DNA of 64,000 nucleotides from JADKAV01 sp037045455 (GTDB lineage: Bacteria; Actinomycetota; Actinomycetes; S36-B12; UBA10799), in NCBI GenBank assembly GCA_037045455.1, contig JBAOIN010000012.1, positions 372,001 to 436,000 of the forward strand. The letters are read 5' to 3'. Below the pieces are notes generated by a model. That model ran no database searches and was not told the DNA's origin. It worked only from the letters and a program-made list of their open reading frames with translations. This document shows, piece after piece, positions 9,972 to 19,453 of the stretch. Position 1 is the first letter of the stretch. Each line of letters begins with the position of its first letter. The position numbers and the translations under genes were made by a program.

Positions 9972-11931
9972 CACCGCCCGCTGGGTCCTGCCGGTCGCGA
10001 TTCTGGCCGTGGCCGGACTGGCGGTCGGGCTGATCGTGGGTGGCGGAACGGCCGAACCCGTCAGCGCTGAGATCGCCGGACCCGGTCCGCTGGTGGCCTG
10101 GGGACTGCCGATCCTGCGGCTGATCGCGACCGCCGCCGCGGTGCTCACAGTGGGGCTGCTCGGATACGCGGCGGTGCTCGGACCGCAGGGTCGTAACGGC
10201 GTGCTCTCACCGGTCGGCCGGCGCGACGTCGTCCGGGCGGGCTGGACGGCCGCAGTCTGGTCGGTGGCCAGCCTGCTCACCGCGTTATGGGCGCTGGCGT
10301 GGGCGCTCGGGCAACCACTTAAGGACACGCTGACCCCGGGCGTGATCAGCACTTACGCCTGGTCGGTGGGCTCAGTGCGCGCGTTCCTGCTCGTGTCCAT
10401 CATTGCGGCGGTCATCGCCGTCGCGTGTGTGTTCACCTCGTCGATCACGGCTGCCGCGAGTTGGATGCTCGCCGCCATGGTGGGCGTCGCGTTGCCGGCG
10501 CTGACGGGCCACGCGTCGTCGCTCGGTTCGCACGGGGTCGCGATGACCTCCGATGTCGTGCACGCCTTGAGCCTGAGCGTGTGGGTTGGCGGCCTGCTCG
10601 TGCTGCTGATGCATGCCGTCCGTAACGACCCCGGGACGATGCGTGCCGTTCCCGTCTTCCGCACCGTCGCGACGTGGGCGGTCGCACTGCTTGCGATCTC
10701 CGGCATCGGTGCCGCGTTCGCCCGCATGAGTAGCTTCGACCAACTGTGGACAACGTCGTTCGGCATTCTCATCATGCTCAAGGTCGTTCTGCTCGTGCTG
10801 CTGCTGATCCTGGCCCGGACGATCCAGACGAAGGTGCTGGGCAGCGGCCGCGACGACCGTTCGGCACTGATCCGGTTCGGCGGGATCGAGGCGCTGCTCA
10901 TGGCCGCGGCCGGCGGCATCGGTGTGGCGCTGACCCAGACCCCGTATCCACGCGTCGAGATCGAGTACCCGACCCAAGCCGAGACCCTGCTGGGGCAGGC
11001 GTTCCCGCCGCCTCCGACGTTCGCGAACGTGGCGTTCGGCTGGCACACCGAACCGCTGTGGCTGGGCCTGGCGGCCCTCGGGATCGGACTCTACGTGGCC
11101 GGAGTCATCCGGCTCAATCGCCGCGGCGACCGTTGGCCGGTCCTGCGCACGGTGTCCTGGATCACCGGCTGGCTCACCGTCGTCTGGGCCACGAACGCCG
11201 GGATCTCCGTCTACGCGATGGTCGCGATGAGCTGGCACATGGCCGCCCACATGGCGTTGTCGATGATCGCGCCGATCCTGCTGGCGATGTCCGCACCGTT
11301 GTCGCTGGCGTTGCGCGCCCTGCCCTCGACCCACGGCACCCGGCGCGGTCCGCGCGAGTGGATCGTCTGGGGGATGCACACCTGGTTGGCGCGCTTCATC
11401 ACCCACCCGTTGTACGTGCTGTTCATCTTCACGGTCGGTCTGTACGGCCTGTACTACACCCCGCTGTTCTCGTGGCTGATGGGCAGCCACGTCGGGCACC
11501 TCGCGATGCAGGTGCACTTCCTGCTCAGCGGCTACCTGTTCGCGTGGGTCGTCATCCAGACCGACCCGCTGCCCCGCTCGATGCCGCCCTGGGGCCGGCT
11601 CATGCTGGCGATCGTGGCGATGCTGCTGCACGCCTTCTTCGCCGTGCCGATCATGATGTCCGCCACGGCGTTCGGCGCCGCCTGGTACAGCCAGGTGCAA
11701 CCCCCGTGGCTGACCGATCCCGTGGCCGACTCCCAGAACGCCGGCGCGATCGCCTGGGGGATCGCGGAGATCCCGACGTTCATCCTCGTGGTCGCGGTCG
11801 CCGTGCAATGGGCCCGTTCTGACGAGCGGGAAGCCAGACGCCACGACCGGCAGGCCGAACGGGACCACGACGCCGACCTTGCGGCGTACAACGAGAGGTT
11901 GCGCAGGATGCACGAGAGGAGCCAGCGATGA
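9961..11931 (+). CDS. CopD-CtaG fusion membrane protein
   Basis: About 655 residues, with fourteen or more hydrophobic segments. The N-terminal half is a CopD copper-resistance domain (GHASSLGSHG, SDVVHALSLSVWVGGLLVLL, with paired His). The C-terminal half is a caa3-type CtaG domain (MSWHMAAHMALSMIAPILLA, HPLYVLF, HVGHLAMQVHFLLSGYLF), which helps metallate cytochrome oxidase. Such CopD-CtaG fusions are common in actinobacteria. The exact start is unclear, because a GTG at 9960 behind GGAGG is one frame off; I give the first in-frame position. It ends in ATGA overlapping the SCO gene. Confidence 0.88.
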   Translation, partial: CATNTARWVLPVAILAVAGLAVGLIVGGGTAEPVSAEIAGPGPLVAWGLPILRLIATAAAVLTVGLLGYAAVLGPQGRNGVLSPVGRRDVVRAGWTAAVWSVASLLTALWALAWALGQPLKDTLTPGVISTYAWSVGSVRAFLLVSIIAAVIAVACVFTSSITAAASWMLAAMVGVALPALTGHASSLGSHGVAMTSDVVHALSLSVWVGGLLVLLMHAVRNDPGTMRAVPVFRTVATWAVALLAISGIGAAFARMSSFDQLWTTSFGILIMLKVVLLVLLLILARTIQTKVLGSGRDDRSALIRFGGIEALLMAAAGGIGVALTQTPYPRVEIEYPTQAETLLGQAFPPPPTFANVAFGWHTEPLWLGLAALGIGLYVAGVIRLNRRGDRWPVLRTVSWITGWLTVVWATNAGISVYAMVAMSWHMAAHMALSMIAPILLAMSAPLSLALRALPSTHGTRRGPREWIVWGMHTWLARFITHPLYVLFIFTVGLYGLYYTPLFSWLMGSHVGHLAMQVHFLLSGYLFAWVVIQTDPLPRSMPPWGRLMLAIVAMLLHAFFAVPIMMSATAFGAAWYSQVQPPWLTDPVADSQNAGAIAWGIAEIPTFILVVAVAVQWARSDEREARRHDRQAERDHDADLAAYNERLRRMHERSQR

Positions 11932-12551
11932 GGCTCGCTATGGTTGCGGCCGCCGCGCTACTGCTGACCGGATGTGCCGCGAGCGACGAACCCGCGTTCA
12001 CGGTGGCCAGCCCGACGCAGACCGGTCCCTTCAAGGGCACCACCTTGGACAAGGCCATGCCCAAGCCAGACGTCACTCTGACCGACACCTCTGGCAAGCC
12101 GTTCAATGTCGCCACCGACACCAAGGGCAAGGTGGTGGCGCTCTACATCGGTTACACACATTGCCCGGATGTGTGTCCAACCACGATGGCCGACCTCAGC
12201 GTCGCGATGTCGTCGTTGCCCAAGGATGTCGCGCAGGACGTCGACGTCGTCATGATCACCTCGGACCCGGATCGCGATACGCCCAAGCGGCTGGGCAAAT
12301 GGCTCGGGTCGTTCAGTTACGACGCGATCGGGCTCACCGGTTCGTATCCGAAGATCCAGCAGGCCGCGCAAGACGTCGGGGTGTTCCTGGAGCCGCCGAA
12401 GAAGAACGCCGACGGCAGCATCACGGTCGAGCACGGCGCGCAGGTGATCCTATTCGGCCCCGACGACCAGTCCGACCTCATCTTCACGTCCGGGTTCGCG
12501 GCCGAGGACGTGGCACACGATCTGCAAACACTGGTCCAAGGGGAGGCGTAA
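11928..12551 (+). CDS. SCO1/SenC-family copper metallochaperone lipoprotein
   Basis: 207 residues. A lipoprotein signal ends in LLLTGC (Cys ~18). The thioredoxin-like domain has YTHCPDVCPTT, the CxxxC copper site, with the partner His expected near VEHGAQVILF. SCO proteins deliver copper to, and keep reduced, the CuA site of cytochrome c oxidase. It overlaps copD-ctaG (ATGA) and the following PCuAC gene (TAATG), so translation is coupled. Confidence 0.93.
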   Translation: MRLAMVAAAALLLTGCAASDEPAFTVASPTQTGPFKGTTLDKAMPKPDVTLTDTSGKPFNVATDTKGKVVALYIGYTHCPDVCPTTMADLSVAMSSLPKDVAQDVDVVMITSDPDRDTPKRLGKWLGSFSYDAIGLTGSYPKIQQAAQDVGVFLEPPKKNADGSITVEHGAQVILFGPDDQSDLIFTSGFAAEDVAHDLQTLVQGEA

Positions 12552-13015
12552 TGAGGAAGTTCGCTTTTGTGGTCGCGGTATTGGCACTGGCCGGATGCGG
12601 GGGGAGCAGCGAGCCGGCGGCGCAAGCCAGCAGCGCGCCTGCCGTCAGCGTGAACGAGGCCTACATCCTGCCGAACGGCGATGTCGCCGGCATGTTCGGT
12701 GAGGTCGTCAACGAGGGCGCGGACGCGGTGACCATCACCGGAGGTTCGGCGCCGGATGTCGGCATGGTGCAGGTCCACGAGTACGTCAAGGAGGGGACCA
12801 AGGAGATCATGCGGGAGGTGCCGGATGGCCTCGAGGTTCCGGCCGGCGGCAGCGTGCAACTGCAGCCCGGCGGGTATCACGTGATGATGATGGACGTCAC
12901 CGCCGACTGGCAGGTCGGGGATGCCGTGCCCGTCACCCTGACGTTCAGCGATGGGGGTTCCGTGACGGTGCAGGCCACGGTCAGGGAACGCGAGGGCATG
13001 GACTCGATGCCGTGA
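12551..13015 (+). CDS. PCuAC-family periplasmic copper chaperone lipoprotein
   Basis: 154 residues. A lipoprotein signal ends in LALAGC. The PCuAC (DUF461) domain shows VQVHEYVKEG, IMREVPDGLEVPAGG and LQPGGYHVMMMDV. The His and Met pattern is the copper(I) site, although the usual H-x-M is H-E here, while the closing GGYH-VMMM is intact. It receives copper and passes it to the oxidase together with SCO. It begins on the last base of the SCO stop codon and ends overlapping the DyP start (GTGA). Confidence 0.88.
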   Translation: MRKFAFVVAVLALAGCGGSSEPAAQASSAPAVSVNEAYILPNGDVAGMFGEVVNEGADAVTITGGSAPDVGMVQVHEYVKEGTKEIMREVPDGLEVPAGGSVQLQPGGYHVMMMDVTADWQVGDAVPVTLTFSDGGSVTVQATVREREGMDSMP

Positions 13016-14144
13016 GCGTCTCGCGACGGGCAGTTCTAGCCGGCGGTGCGCTGGCTGGCACTGCGGTGGCTGTGGGCGGCGGGGTCCTGTGGACCCAGCA
13101 GAACGAGGACGCCCCCGCGCAGACCGAGCCGTTCTACGGCGAACACCAGGCCGGGATCGCCACACCGGCGCAGGCCCGGGCCGAACTCGTCGCGCTGGAT
13201 CTGCGGACCAAGAGCCCGGCCGAGATCGAGGCGGTGTTTCGCGCCTGGACCGACTTGGTGACCTCGTCGTTCTCGCAAACGCCGGACGCCGATCTGCTCG
13301 CCGCGCCGGCCCGGCTGACGGCGACCTGGGGGATCGGGCCGGGCTTGCTGCCGGGTCTGGGTCTGCGCCGGATGCAGCCGGAAGGACTGGCCGAACTGCC
13401 GGCCTTCAGTAAGGACCGGTTGCGCAAGGAGGTCAGCGGCGGGGACATCTTCCTGCAGGTCGGTGCCGACGACGGCGTGGCCGCTGTGACGGCCGCCCGG
13501 CATCTGGTCGCCGCCGCCCAGCCGGCCTTGGCCGTCCGGTGGTGGCAGCGCGGCTTCTCGTCGGCTACCCGCCGCAATCTCATGGGGCAGATCGACGGCA
13601 CCGCGAACCTCGCCGTCGACGATCCACGCTTCGCGCAGACGGTGTGGGCCGGCGACACCCAGCCGGACTGGCTGCGGGGCGGTTCGTACGTGGCGCTGCG
13701 CCGGATCCGTATGGCACTGCCGCAGTGGAATACCTTGAGCGTCGAGGACCAGGAAGCCGTGATCGGCCGCTTCAAAGACAGCGGCGCGCCGTTGAGTGGT
13801 GACGGCCGAAACCGATGCCGTCGACCTATCGGCCCAGACCGCGGATCTGCAACTCGTGGTGCCGGCCGACGCACACGTCCGGCTGGCCAATCCCGAGAAC
13901 ACCGGCGGTGCCCGGATCCATCGCCGTGGGCTTCTCCTACGACGACGGACCATCGGACGCCGGGCTGCTGTTCATGGCCTGGCAGGCCGACCCGCGCACC
14001 GGATTCATCCCTCTGCAGTCACGCCTGGACGTTGGGGATGCGCTCAACCGGTTCACCGTCGCCGAGGGCAGCGCGCTGTTCGCCTGCTTCCCCGGCTGTG
14101 CGCCGGGGGGCTATGTGGGGGAGACGCTGTTCGCCGCGATCTAG
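13012..14144 (+). CDS. Tat-exported DyP-type heme peroxidase (frame-disrupted)
   Basis: GTG 13012 gives MSVSRRAVLAGGALAGTAVA, a twin-arginine signal (SRRAVLAG). The DyP signature GQIDGTAN (GxxDG, catalytic Asp) lies at ~200. The heme-ligand His is expected in the C-terminal part near DAHVRLANP. The product changes frame near 13798 and again near 13930; one extra base at each repairs it, joining PLS to VTAETDAVD and RRG to FSYDDG. About 375 residues, of the EfeB/TyrA-like secreted class. Its place at the end of a copper operon instead of an efe operon is unusual. Confidence 0.88.
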
Positions 14145-14308
14145 AAAACCACTGATTAACCATGTCCCGGCTGCAACGTGCCTGAGCGCGCAATCGCTTC
14201 GCCCCACATCTAGCGCCATAGCGCTGCTATGACCCACGATGTGGGGCTTGCATCTCGCACCCTCAGACGCGTTTCGCGCAGGACACAGCGTTTATCAGTG
14301 CTTCCCTA
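14141..14308 (+). repeat. MITE-like repeat, family A copy 1
   Basis: About 168 bases flanked by imperfect terminal inverted repeats (left ACCACTGATTAA, right TTTATCAGTGCTTCC). It is ~90% identical to 56303-56468 over its whole length. The centre holds nested palindromes: CCCCACATC...GATGTGGGG outside CATAGC-GCT-GCTATG. CTAGAAAA occurs at both outer edges (14141-14148 and 14306-14313) and may be a target duplication. The left edge supplies the DyP stop codon. No ORF. Confidence 0.8.
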
Positions 14309-14413
14309 GAAAAGCATTGCTGTGTCAGGCGAAGCAGGACAACATCTGACCGGTGCTTCCGGACCCCACTGACCTCGAAGGGTCGAAGGCGGCAGTGTCG
14401 CTGAGATCGGTTG

Positions 14414-14518
14414 GCTGTCCTGATCTGCAACGCGTCCGCCAACGACACGCCGATAGACATCCGCACGCCCCGCGTGTCGCGCCCGCGTGATCAGAACGTG
14501 TTGCAGATCCGGACAGGC
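14414..14518. repeat. long nested inverted repeat upstream of the second GGDEF/EAL gene
   Basis: The arm 14414-14435 (GCTGTCCTGATCTGCAACG...) pairs imperfectly with 14496-14518 (...TTGCAGATCCGGACAGGC). Inside it, CGACACGC (14443-14450) pairs perfectly with GCGTGTCG (14472-14479). With family A copy 1 it fills most of the ~480-base gap between the DyP gene and 14626. It could be a cruciform, a structured leader or a mobile-element scar; nothing in it codes. Confidence 0.55.
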
Positions 14519-14625
14519 AGGCACCACCTCAAGGGGTACGCGCGCTCCGGGTGCCACCGACCATCTGCAATCGGCAACCCAGCGTGATCGTGCAATACCC
14601 TTCAGTCACGGTCGAGAGGACGCCG

Positions 14626-17469
14626 ATGCCGAAGCGGACGGCCCGGGACGAGCAGGTATTGACGCTAGTCGAACGGCTCACCACCTCGGGCAGTGAGCCG
14701 GGGTTGATCAGCGCCCTGCGAGATGCGATTTCCGAACTGCTGCCGGAAAGCACCTGTGCGGTGGCCACGCGCGTGACGGCCCATGGTGCCGATCACCTCA
14801 TGGCCCTGGCTCACCGAGCGCTCATCGAAGGCGCGACCATCCGTGACTCCGACGCGCTGGCGATCACCGGTGGTGAGCCAGGGTATCCAGCGGTTGTCGT
14901 GGCAGTAACGCCTGCACCACCCGCCGAGTACGCCGGCACACTGGCCCAATGGGCGGGTCTGGCGGCGCGGCTGCTCCCAGGAATTCGGGCTCTGGACGAC
15001 GTCTCGAGAGCGGTTCCCCATCAGAGCGCCGGCAGCGAGGCGCCGGTGGAACAGCAACTGGAACTCGTTTTCGCCGACGCCACCGCCCGCGATCTGCAGG
15101 TCGTGCTGGGCTTGGTCGACCAGTCCGTGTGCCCGCTGATCTCCGAGGCTCAACTGCCCGAACAGCGCAGGCGGCTCGTACGCAGGTTGCGGCGAATGCT
15201 GCGCCCGGAGGATCGGGTGTGGGAGCACGGCAACCGGGTGTTGGTGGCGCAGATACTGCCGGCTGCCGACACGTCGCTGCTGGTGGATCGGATCAATCAA
15301 GCGATCCGTGCCACCCATGCCGAGGAGGGATTCACCCGCCGCTTGGTGGACGTCTGGGTCACGACCGGCGACAACGGCCTCGCTGCGGCCGAGGAGGCGC
15401 TGGCCCGGTTGCGCCGGATGCGGGATACTGGACGGCGTTGTCTGGCAGGCGAGCCGGAGCCGTTCGACCTGATTGAGGGGCCAGAACTCACCGTTGTGGT
15501 CGACAACCACCGCTCCATTCTCGGCATCAACGGACATGCCGCTGCCCTGCTGGCGAAGCGGTCAGGAGGGTCAGTACCCGAGGTCACGGAACTCGCGTTC
15601 TTCCGGCCGGATGGCAGCCAGGTGGGTGTCGAGGAACTGCCAGGGCGAACTGCGCTGAGCACAGGGGTGAGCACGCAGGATCGGGTACTGGGCCTGCGCT
15701 ACCGCGGCGGGCGGGTGCACTGGGGGTTGCTGTGCACGGCGGCGTTCGACGACGGACACGGATCGGTGGCCGGCTACGTGGCGAGTGTGACATCGCTGGT
15801 CGGCCCGGACGGAGACCAGCGCAGCTTGCGGGATGCCATGGAACTGTGCCGGGATCCGATGGCGCTCATGGAGCCCGTCGGGGACGCCGCCGAGATCAAG
15901 GACTTCCGGGTCCTGCGGGCCAACAGCCGAGCCCTGACCATGCTGCGCATGCGGGAGGAAGACCTGCTCGGGGCCAGCGAGACCGAGATCTACCCGTTCG
16001 AGACGCGGCTGGGGCTCGTGCTCGACTACGCCCAGGTGCTCGCAACGGGCGACAGCAGTCAGCGCGTCGTCACGATGCCTGCGGGTCCGCTGGCCGGCAC
16101 CTATCAGATCAGCGCGATGCCCTGCTATGGCAACGTCATGGTCGTCGCGCGCGGCCTCGGAGACGGACGGCAGGCTTGGGACTCGGCCCGGGTCTGGGAC
16201 AGCTTGACGGGACTCAACAACCGCGAAGGGCTGCTCAAGCAGCTGCGCGAGTTCGACCAGGACGGCGATCAACCGGTCACCCTGGCTCTGCTGGACATCG
16301 ACGACTTCACCGGCGTCAACGATCTGCTCGGACGTCTGCGCAGTGATCGCTTCCTGATCGAAGTGGGCCGTATCCTCAGCGAGATTGCTGGTGCACAGGA
16401 TCTGGTGGCACGCATCGGCAACGACGAATTCGCGATCCTCACCACGACGATCGGCAGCCGAGCGCAGGCCGACGCGTTCGGTGACCTAATCCGCACTCGC
16501 ATGAAGCGCGGCGTGTCGGTGGGGGGACAGCACTTCACCGCGGCGGCCTCGATCGGCGTGGCGTGGACCGGTGACGGCGATCGGGTCGGAGAGTTGCTGG
16601 CCGTGGCTGACGCCGCGATGGCTGAGTCCAAAGCCGGAGGTGGAGACGCGGTAACCCTCGGGCACCGGGAACGCCGCACCCCTGCCATGCGCGCGGTCGC
16701 GATGGAAACCGAGCTGCGGGATGCGATCGAAGAGCAGCAGTTCGTGTTGCACTACCAGCCCGTCATCGATTTGGCCAGCGGCCGGATTCGCGGTGCCGAG
16801 GCCCTGATCCGCTGGCAGCATCCGCAGCGGGGAACCGTCGCCCCCGGCGAGTTCATTGGGGTCGCCGAGCGGCGCCACCTCATCACCCGCATCGGTGAGT
16901 GGGTGGTCGAGGAAGCGTTCGGGCAGCTGGCCCGCTGGCGCTCCAGCCTTGGCTACGTGCCCGCTCTGGCGCTGAACACCTCCATCGGGCAACTGACCCG
17001 TCCGGGGCTGGCTCGCACGATTCTGCAGTGTGCCGAGCGGGAAGGGATCGATCCGCACAGCATCCAGCTGGAGATCACCGAGAGCCAACTGCTGCACGCC
17101 GACGACTCCACCTTGGCGAATCTGCACGCCTGCCAGGAAGCGGGCTGTGAACTGGCCATCGACGACTTCGGGACCGGGCACGCCGGTTTCGACTACCTGC
17201 GGCAGATCCCGGCCCGTGTGCTGAAGGTGGACAAGACGTTCATAGACGGGCTGGCCCACGACACCACGGATGGTGCGATCGTGGCCGGGGTCATCGCGCT
17301 GGGCCACGGATTGGGCCTGAGTGTGATCGCCGAAGGTGTCGAGACCGAGGAGCAGGCGCAGGCCTTGCGGGCGTTGAACTGCGATGCGGGGCAGGGCTGG
17401 CTGTGGCATCCGGCGTTACCGGCCGAGGATCTCGAGGCGCTGCTGCTCGCCGGCGATGTGACAGGCTGA
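14626..17469 (+). CDS. GGDEF/EAL protein with degenerate GGDEF motif
   Basis: 947 residues, with no membrane helices. ATG 14626 is preferred because GAGAGGA precedes it by seven bases. The N-terminal ~250 residues are unrecognised; two PAS-like segments follow (~280-390 and ~410-510). The GGDEF domain has RIGNDEF at ~596-602 (G to N), which usually abolishes cyclase activity. The EAL domain is canonical: GAEALIRW (~723), NTSIGQL, ITESQL, IDDFGTGHAGFDYL and EGVETEEQAQ. It is therefore probably a c-di-GMP phosphodiesterase with a regulatory GGDEF domain. Confidence 0.9.
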   Translation: MPKRTARDEQVLTLVERLTTSGSEPGLISALRDAISELLPESTCAVATRVTAHGADHLMALAHRALIEGATIRDSDALAITGGEPGYPAVVVAVTPAPPAEYAGTLAQWAGLAARLLPGIRALDDVSRAVPHQSAGSEAPVEQQLELVFADATARDLQVVLGLVDQSVCPLISEAQLPEQRRRLVRRLRRMLRPEDRVWEHGNRVLVAQILPAADTSLLVDRINQAIRATHAEEGFTRRLVDVWVTTGDNGLAAAEEALARLRRMRDTGRRCLAGEPEPFDLIEGPELTVVVDNHRSILGINGHAAALLAKRSGGSVPEVTELAFFRPDGSQVGVEELPGRTALSTGVSTQDRVLGLRYRGGRVHWGLLCTAAFDDGHGSVAGYVASVTSLVGPDGDQRSLRDAMELCRDPMALMEPVGDAAEIKDFRVLRANSRALTMLRMREEDLLGASETEIYPFETRLGLVLDYAQVLATGDSSQRVVTMPAGPLAGTYQISAMPCYGNVMVVARGLGDGRQAWDSARVWDSLTGLNNREGLLKQLREFDQDGDQPVTLALLDIDDFTGVNDLLGRLRSDRFLIEVGRILSEIAGAQDLVARIGNDEFAILTTTIGSRAQADAFGDLIRTRMKRGVSVGGQHFTAAASIGVAWTGDGDRVGELLAVADAAMAESKAGGGDAVTLGHRERRTPAMRAVAMETELRDAIEEQQFVLHYQPVIDLASGRIRGAEALIRWQHPQRGTVAPGEFIGVAERRHLITRIGEWVVEEAFGQLARWRSSLGYVPALALNTSIGQLTRPGLARTILQCAEREGIDPHSIQLEITESQLLHADDSTLANLHACQEAGCELAIDDFGTGHAGFDYLRQIPARVLKVDKTFIDGLAHDTTDGAIVAGVIALGHGLGLSVIAEGVETEEQAQALRALNCDAGQGWLWHPALPAEDLEALLLAGDVTG

Positions 17470-17473
17470 TCGC

Positions 17474-17905
17474 ATGCAACAGGACGCAGATCCGCGCCCC
17501 ATGCGCGGTGGCGCTTTCGACTACCGGGGTCCCGCCATCCCCGAGTACGCACCGCAGGCCGATCACGAGCCGGACCCCGGCGAGGTGGTGTGGGCATGGG
17601 TGCCCTTCGAAGAGGACCCCAGCCAGGGCAAGGACCGGCCGCTGGCGATCGTCGGCCGGTGTGCCGACAAGCCCGCCGAGCTGGTGTGCTTCCTGCTGTC
17701 CAGCAAGGACCGATCCGGTGACGACGAGTGGGTGGCCATCGGTTCGGGCGGGTGGGACGCCGAGGGCCGGGAGTCGTGGGTGAACATCGCTCGGCCGCTG
17801 GCGGTCACCGCAGAAGCCGTTCGGCGTGAGGGCGGCGAGTTGTCCCGGACGCAGTTCGACGCCGTGGTCGAGGCGGCCCGGCGCAAGTACCCGCCGCGGA
17901 ACTGA
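17474..17905 (+). CDS. PemK/MazF-like family protein
   Basis: 143 residues. PDPGEVVWAWVPFEEDPSQG, KDRPLAIVGR and the final WVNIARPLAVTAEAV follow the MazF/PemK fold (PGEVVW...RPxLVV...), in the longer actinobacterial form. No antitoxin gene is adjacent: it follows the EAL gene by four bases, so it may be a translationally linked housekeeping member rather than half of a toxin-antitoxin pair. Toxicity is not established from sequence. Confidence 0.7.
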   Translation: MQQDADPRPMRGGAFDYRGPAIPEYAPQADHEPDPGEVVWAWVPFEEDPSQGKDRPLAIVGRCADKPAELVCFLLSSKDRSGDDEWVAIGSGGWDAEGRESWVNIARPLAVTAEAVRREGGELSRTQFDAVVEAARRKYPPRN

Positions 17906-17953
17906 CAAACGCCCGCGCTACCTGGATTCATCCATGACGGCGGCGCGGGAGGT

Positions 17954-17980
17954 CTACAGAATCTCCCATGCTTTCGTCAG
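17954..17980 (-). other. 27-base echo of the aminotransferase 3' end
   Basis: On the minus strand this reads LTKAWEIL-stop, close to the true aminotransferase end LTQAWAIL-stop at 18055-18081, 101 bases away. 22 of 27 bases agree. It looks like the remnant of a tail duplication or of a second aminotransferase end. Confidence 0.4.
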
Positions 17981-18010
17981 AAATGATCGACATCACCCTT
18001 TGTGCGATCG

Positions 18011-18031
18011 TGCACCGTTCCGAACGGTGCA
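18011..18031. terminator. perfect 10-base inverted repeat between convergent genes
   Basis: TGCACCGTTC and GAACGGTGCA flank a single central base. It lies between the convergent pemK-like and aminotransferase genes, so a bidirectional terminator is likely. There is no T-run, and the almost absent loop also fits a protein-binding palindrome. Confidence 0.4.
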
Positions 18032-18054
18032 ATCGTGTTCAAACGGTGAATCCG

Positions 18055-19453
18055 CTACAGAATTGCCCACGCCTGCGTCAGCACCTCGCGCAGAATGCCC
18101 GTCACCTCGTCGAAGTGAGACTGGTCGCAGATCAGCGGTGGCGCGAGCTGGATGACCGGGTCGCCACGATCGTCGGCCCGGCAGTAGAGGCCTGCGTCGA
18201 ACAGCGACTTCGACAGGAACCCGCGCAGTAGCCGCTCGCACTCATCGGCGTCGAAGGTCTCCCGGGTCGCCTTGTCCTTGACCATCTCGATGCCGTAGAA
18301 GTAGCCGGCCCCGCGCACATCGCCCACGATCGGCAGGTCGCGCAGGCTGTCCAACGCTGCGCGAAACCCGTCCTCCTGCCCGCGCACGTGGTCCATGATC
18401 TTCTCATCGTCCATCAGCTGCAGGTTCGCCAGCGCAACCGCGGCGCCCACCGGATGGCCGCCCCACGTGTACCCGTGCAGGAACGTGTTGGCGCCGGTGG
18501 CGAACGGTTCGAACAGCCGGTCGCTGGCGATCATCGCGCCCATCGGCGCGTAACCCGAGGTCATGCCTTTCGCGCACGTGATGATGTCCGGCTGCACCTC
18601 GAAGCGGGACATCGCGAAGAAGTCCCCGATCCGGCCGAACGACGTGATCGTCTCGTCGGCCACCAGCAGCACGTCGTACTGGTCGCAGATCTCGCGGACC
18701 CGCGCAAGGTACCCGGATGGCGGCGGGAAGCAGCCGCCGGAGTTCTGCACCGGCTCCAGGAAGACCGCCGCGACCGACTCTGGGCCCTCCATCTCGATGG
18801 CCAGCGCAATCTGGTCGGCGGCCCACCGGCCGAACGCCACCTCGTCGTCGGCGTGCACAGGTGCGCGGTAGAAGTTCGGTGTTCGGCACCTTGTGCGTGC
18901 CGGGCACCAGCGGTTCGAACGGAATCTTGGCGGCCGGGATGCCGGTGATGCTCAACGCCCCCTGCGGCGTCCCGTGGTAGGCCACCGCGCGGCTGATCAC
19001 CTTGTACTTCTCGGGTTTGCCGGTGATCCGGAAGAACTGCTTGGCCAGCTTCCAGGCGGACTCCACGGCCTCGCCGCCACCGGAGGTGAAGAACACGTGG
19101 TTCAAGTCCCCAGGCGCCAGCGCCGCGAGCCGTTCGGCCAGTTCGATGGCCGGGGGCGTGGCATAGGACCAAATCGGGAAGTGCGCCAGCGTGCGCGCCT
19201 GCTGGGCCGCGGCTTGGGCCAGTTCCTCCCGGCCGTGTCCCATCTGCACGGTGAACAAGCCGGACAGCCCGTCGAAGTAACGCCGGCCCTGGTCGTCCCA
19301 GATGTAGGGGCCTTCACCGCGCACGATCACCGGCACGTGCTCGCCCTCGTGGTACACCGAGTGCCGGGTGAAGTGCATCCACAGGTGTCTACGGGCGGCT
19401 TCGGCTAGAGCGTCCTCGCCGCCTTCAGTCACGAATTGCGGAGTGCTGGTCAT
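18055..19453 (-). CDS. class III aminotransferase, putrescine/omega-amino type (frame-disrupted)
   Basis: About 465 residues from ATG 19453. HLWMHFTRHS, GEGPYIWDDQGRRYFDGLSG and GHGREELAQAA match the SpuC-like putrescine:pyruvate and omega-amino acid aminotransferases. FFTSGGGEAVESAWKLAKQF binds the PLP phosphate, LLVADETITSFGR carries the PLP-ring Asp, and CAKGMTSGYAPMGAM carries the Schiff-base Lys. One frame change near 18875 (one extra base) joins VPNT to NFYRAPVHADDE. It overlaps the lrp-type gene start region and probably shares its transcript. Predicted step: putrescine to 4-aminobutanal. Confidence 0.87.

Noticed and set aside
17474..17905. Complete PemK/MazF toxin-antitoxin pair
   Set aside because: No antitoxin-sized gene is adjacent; the gene follows a GGDEF/EAL gene by four bases and a convergent aminotransferase gene lies on the other side.
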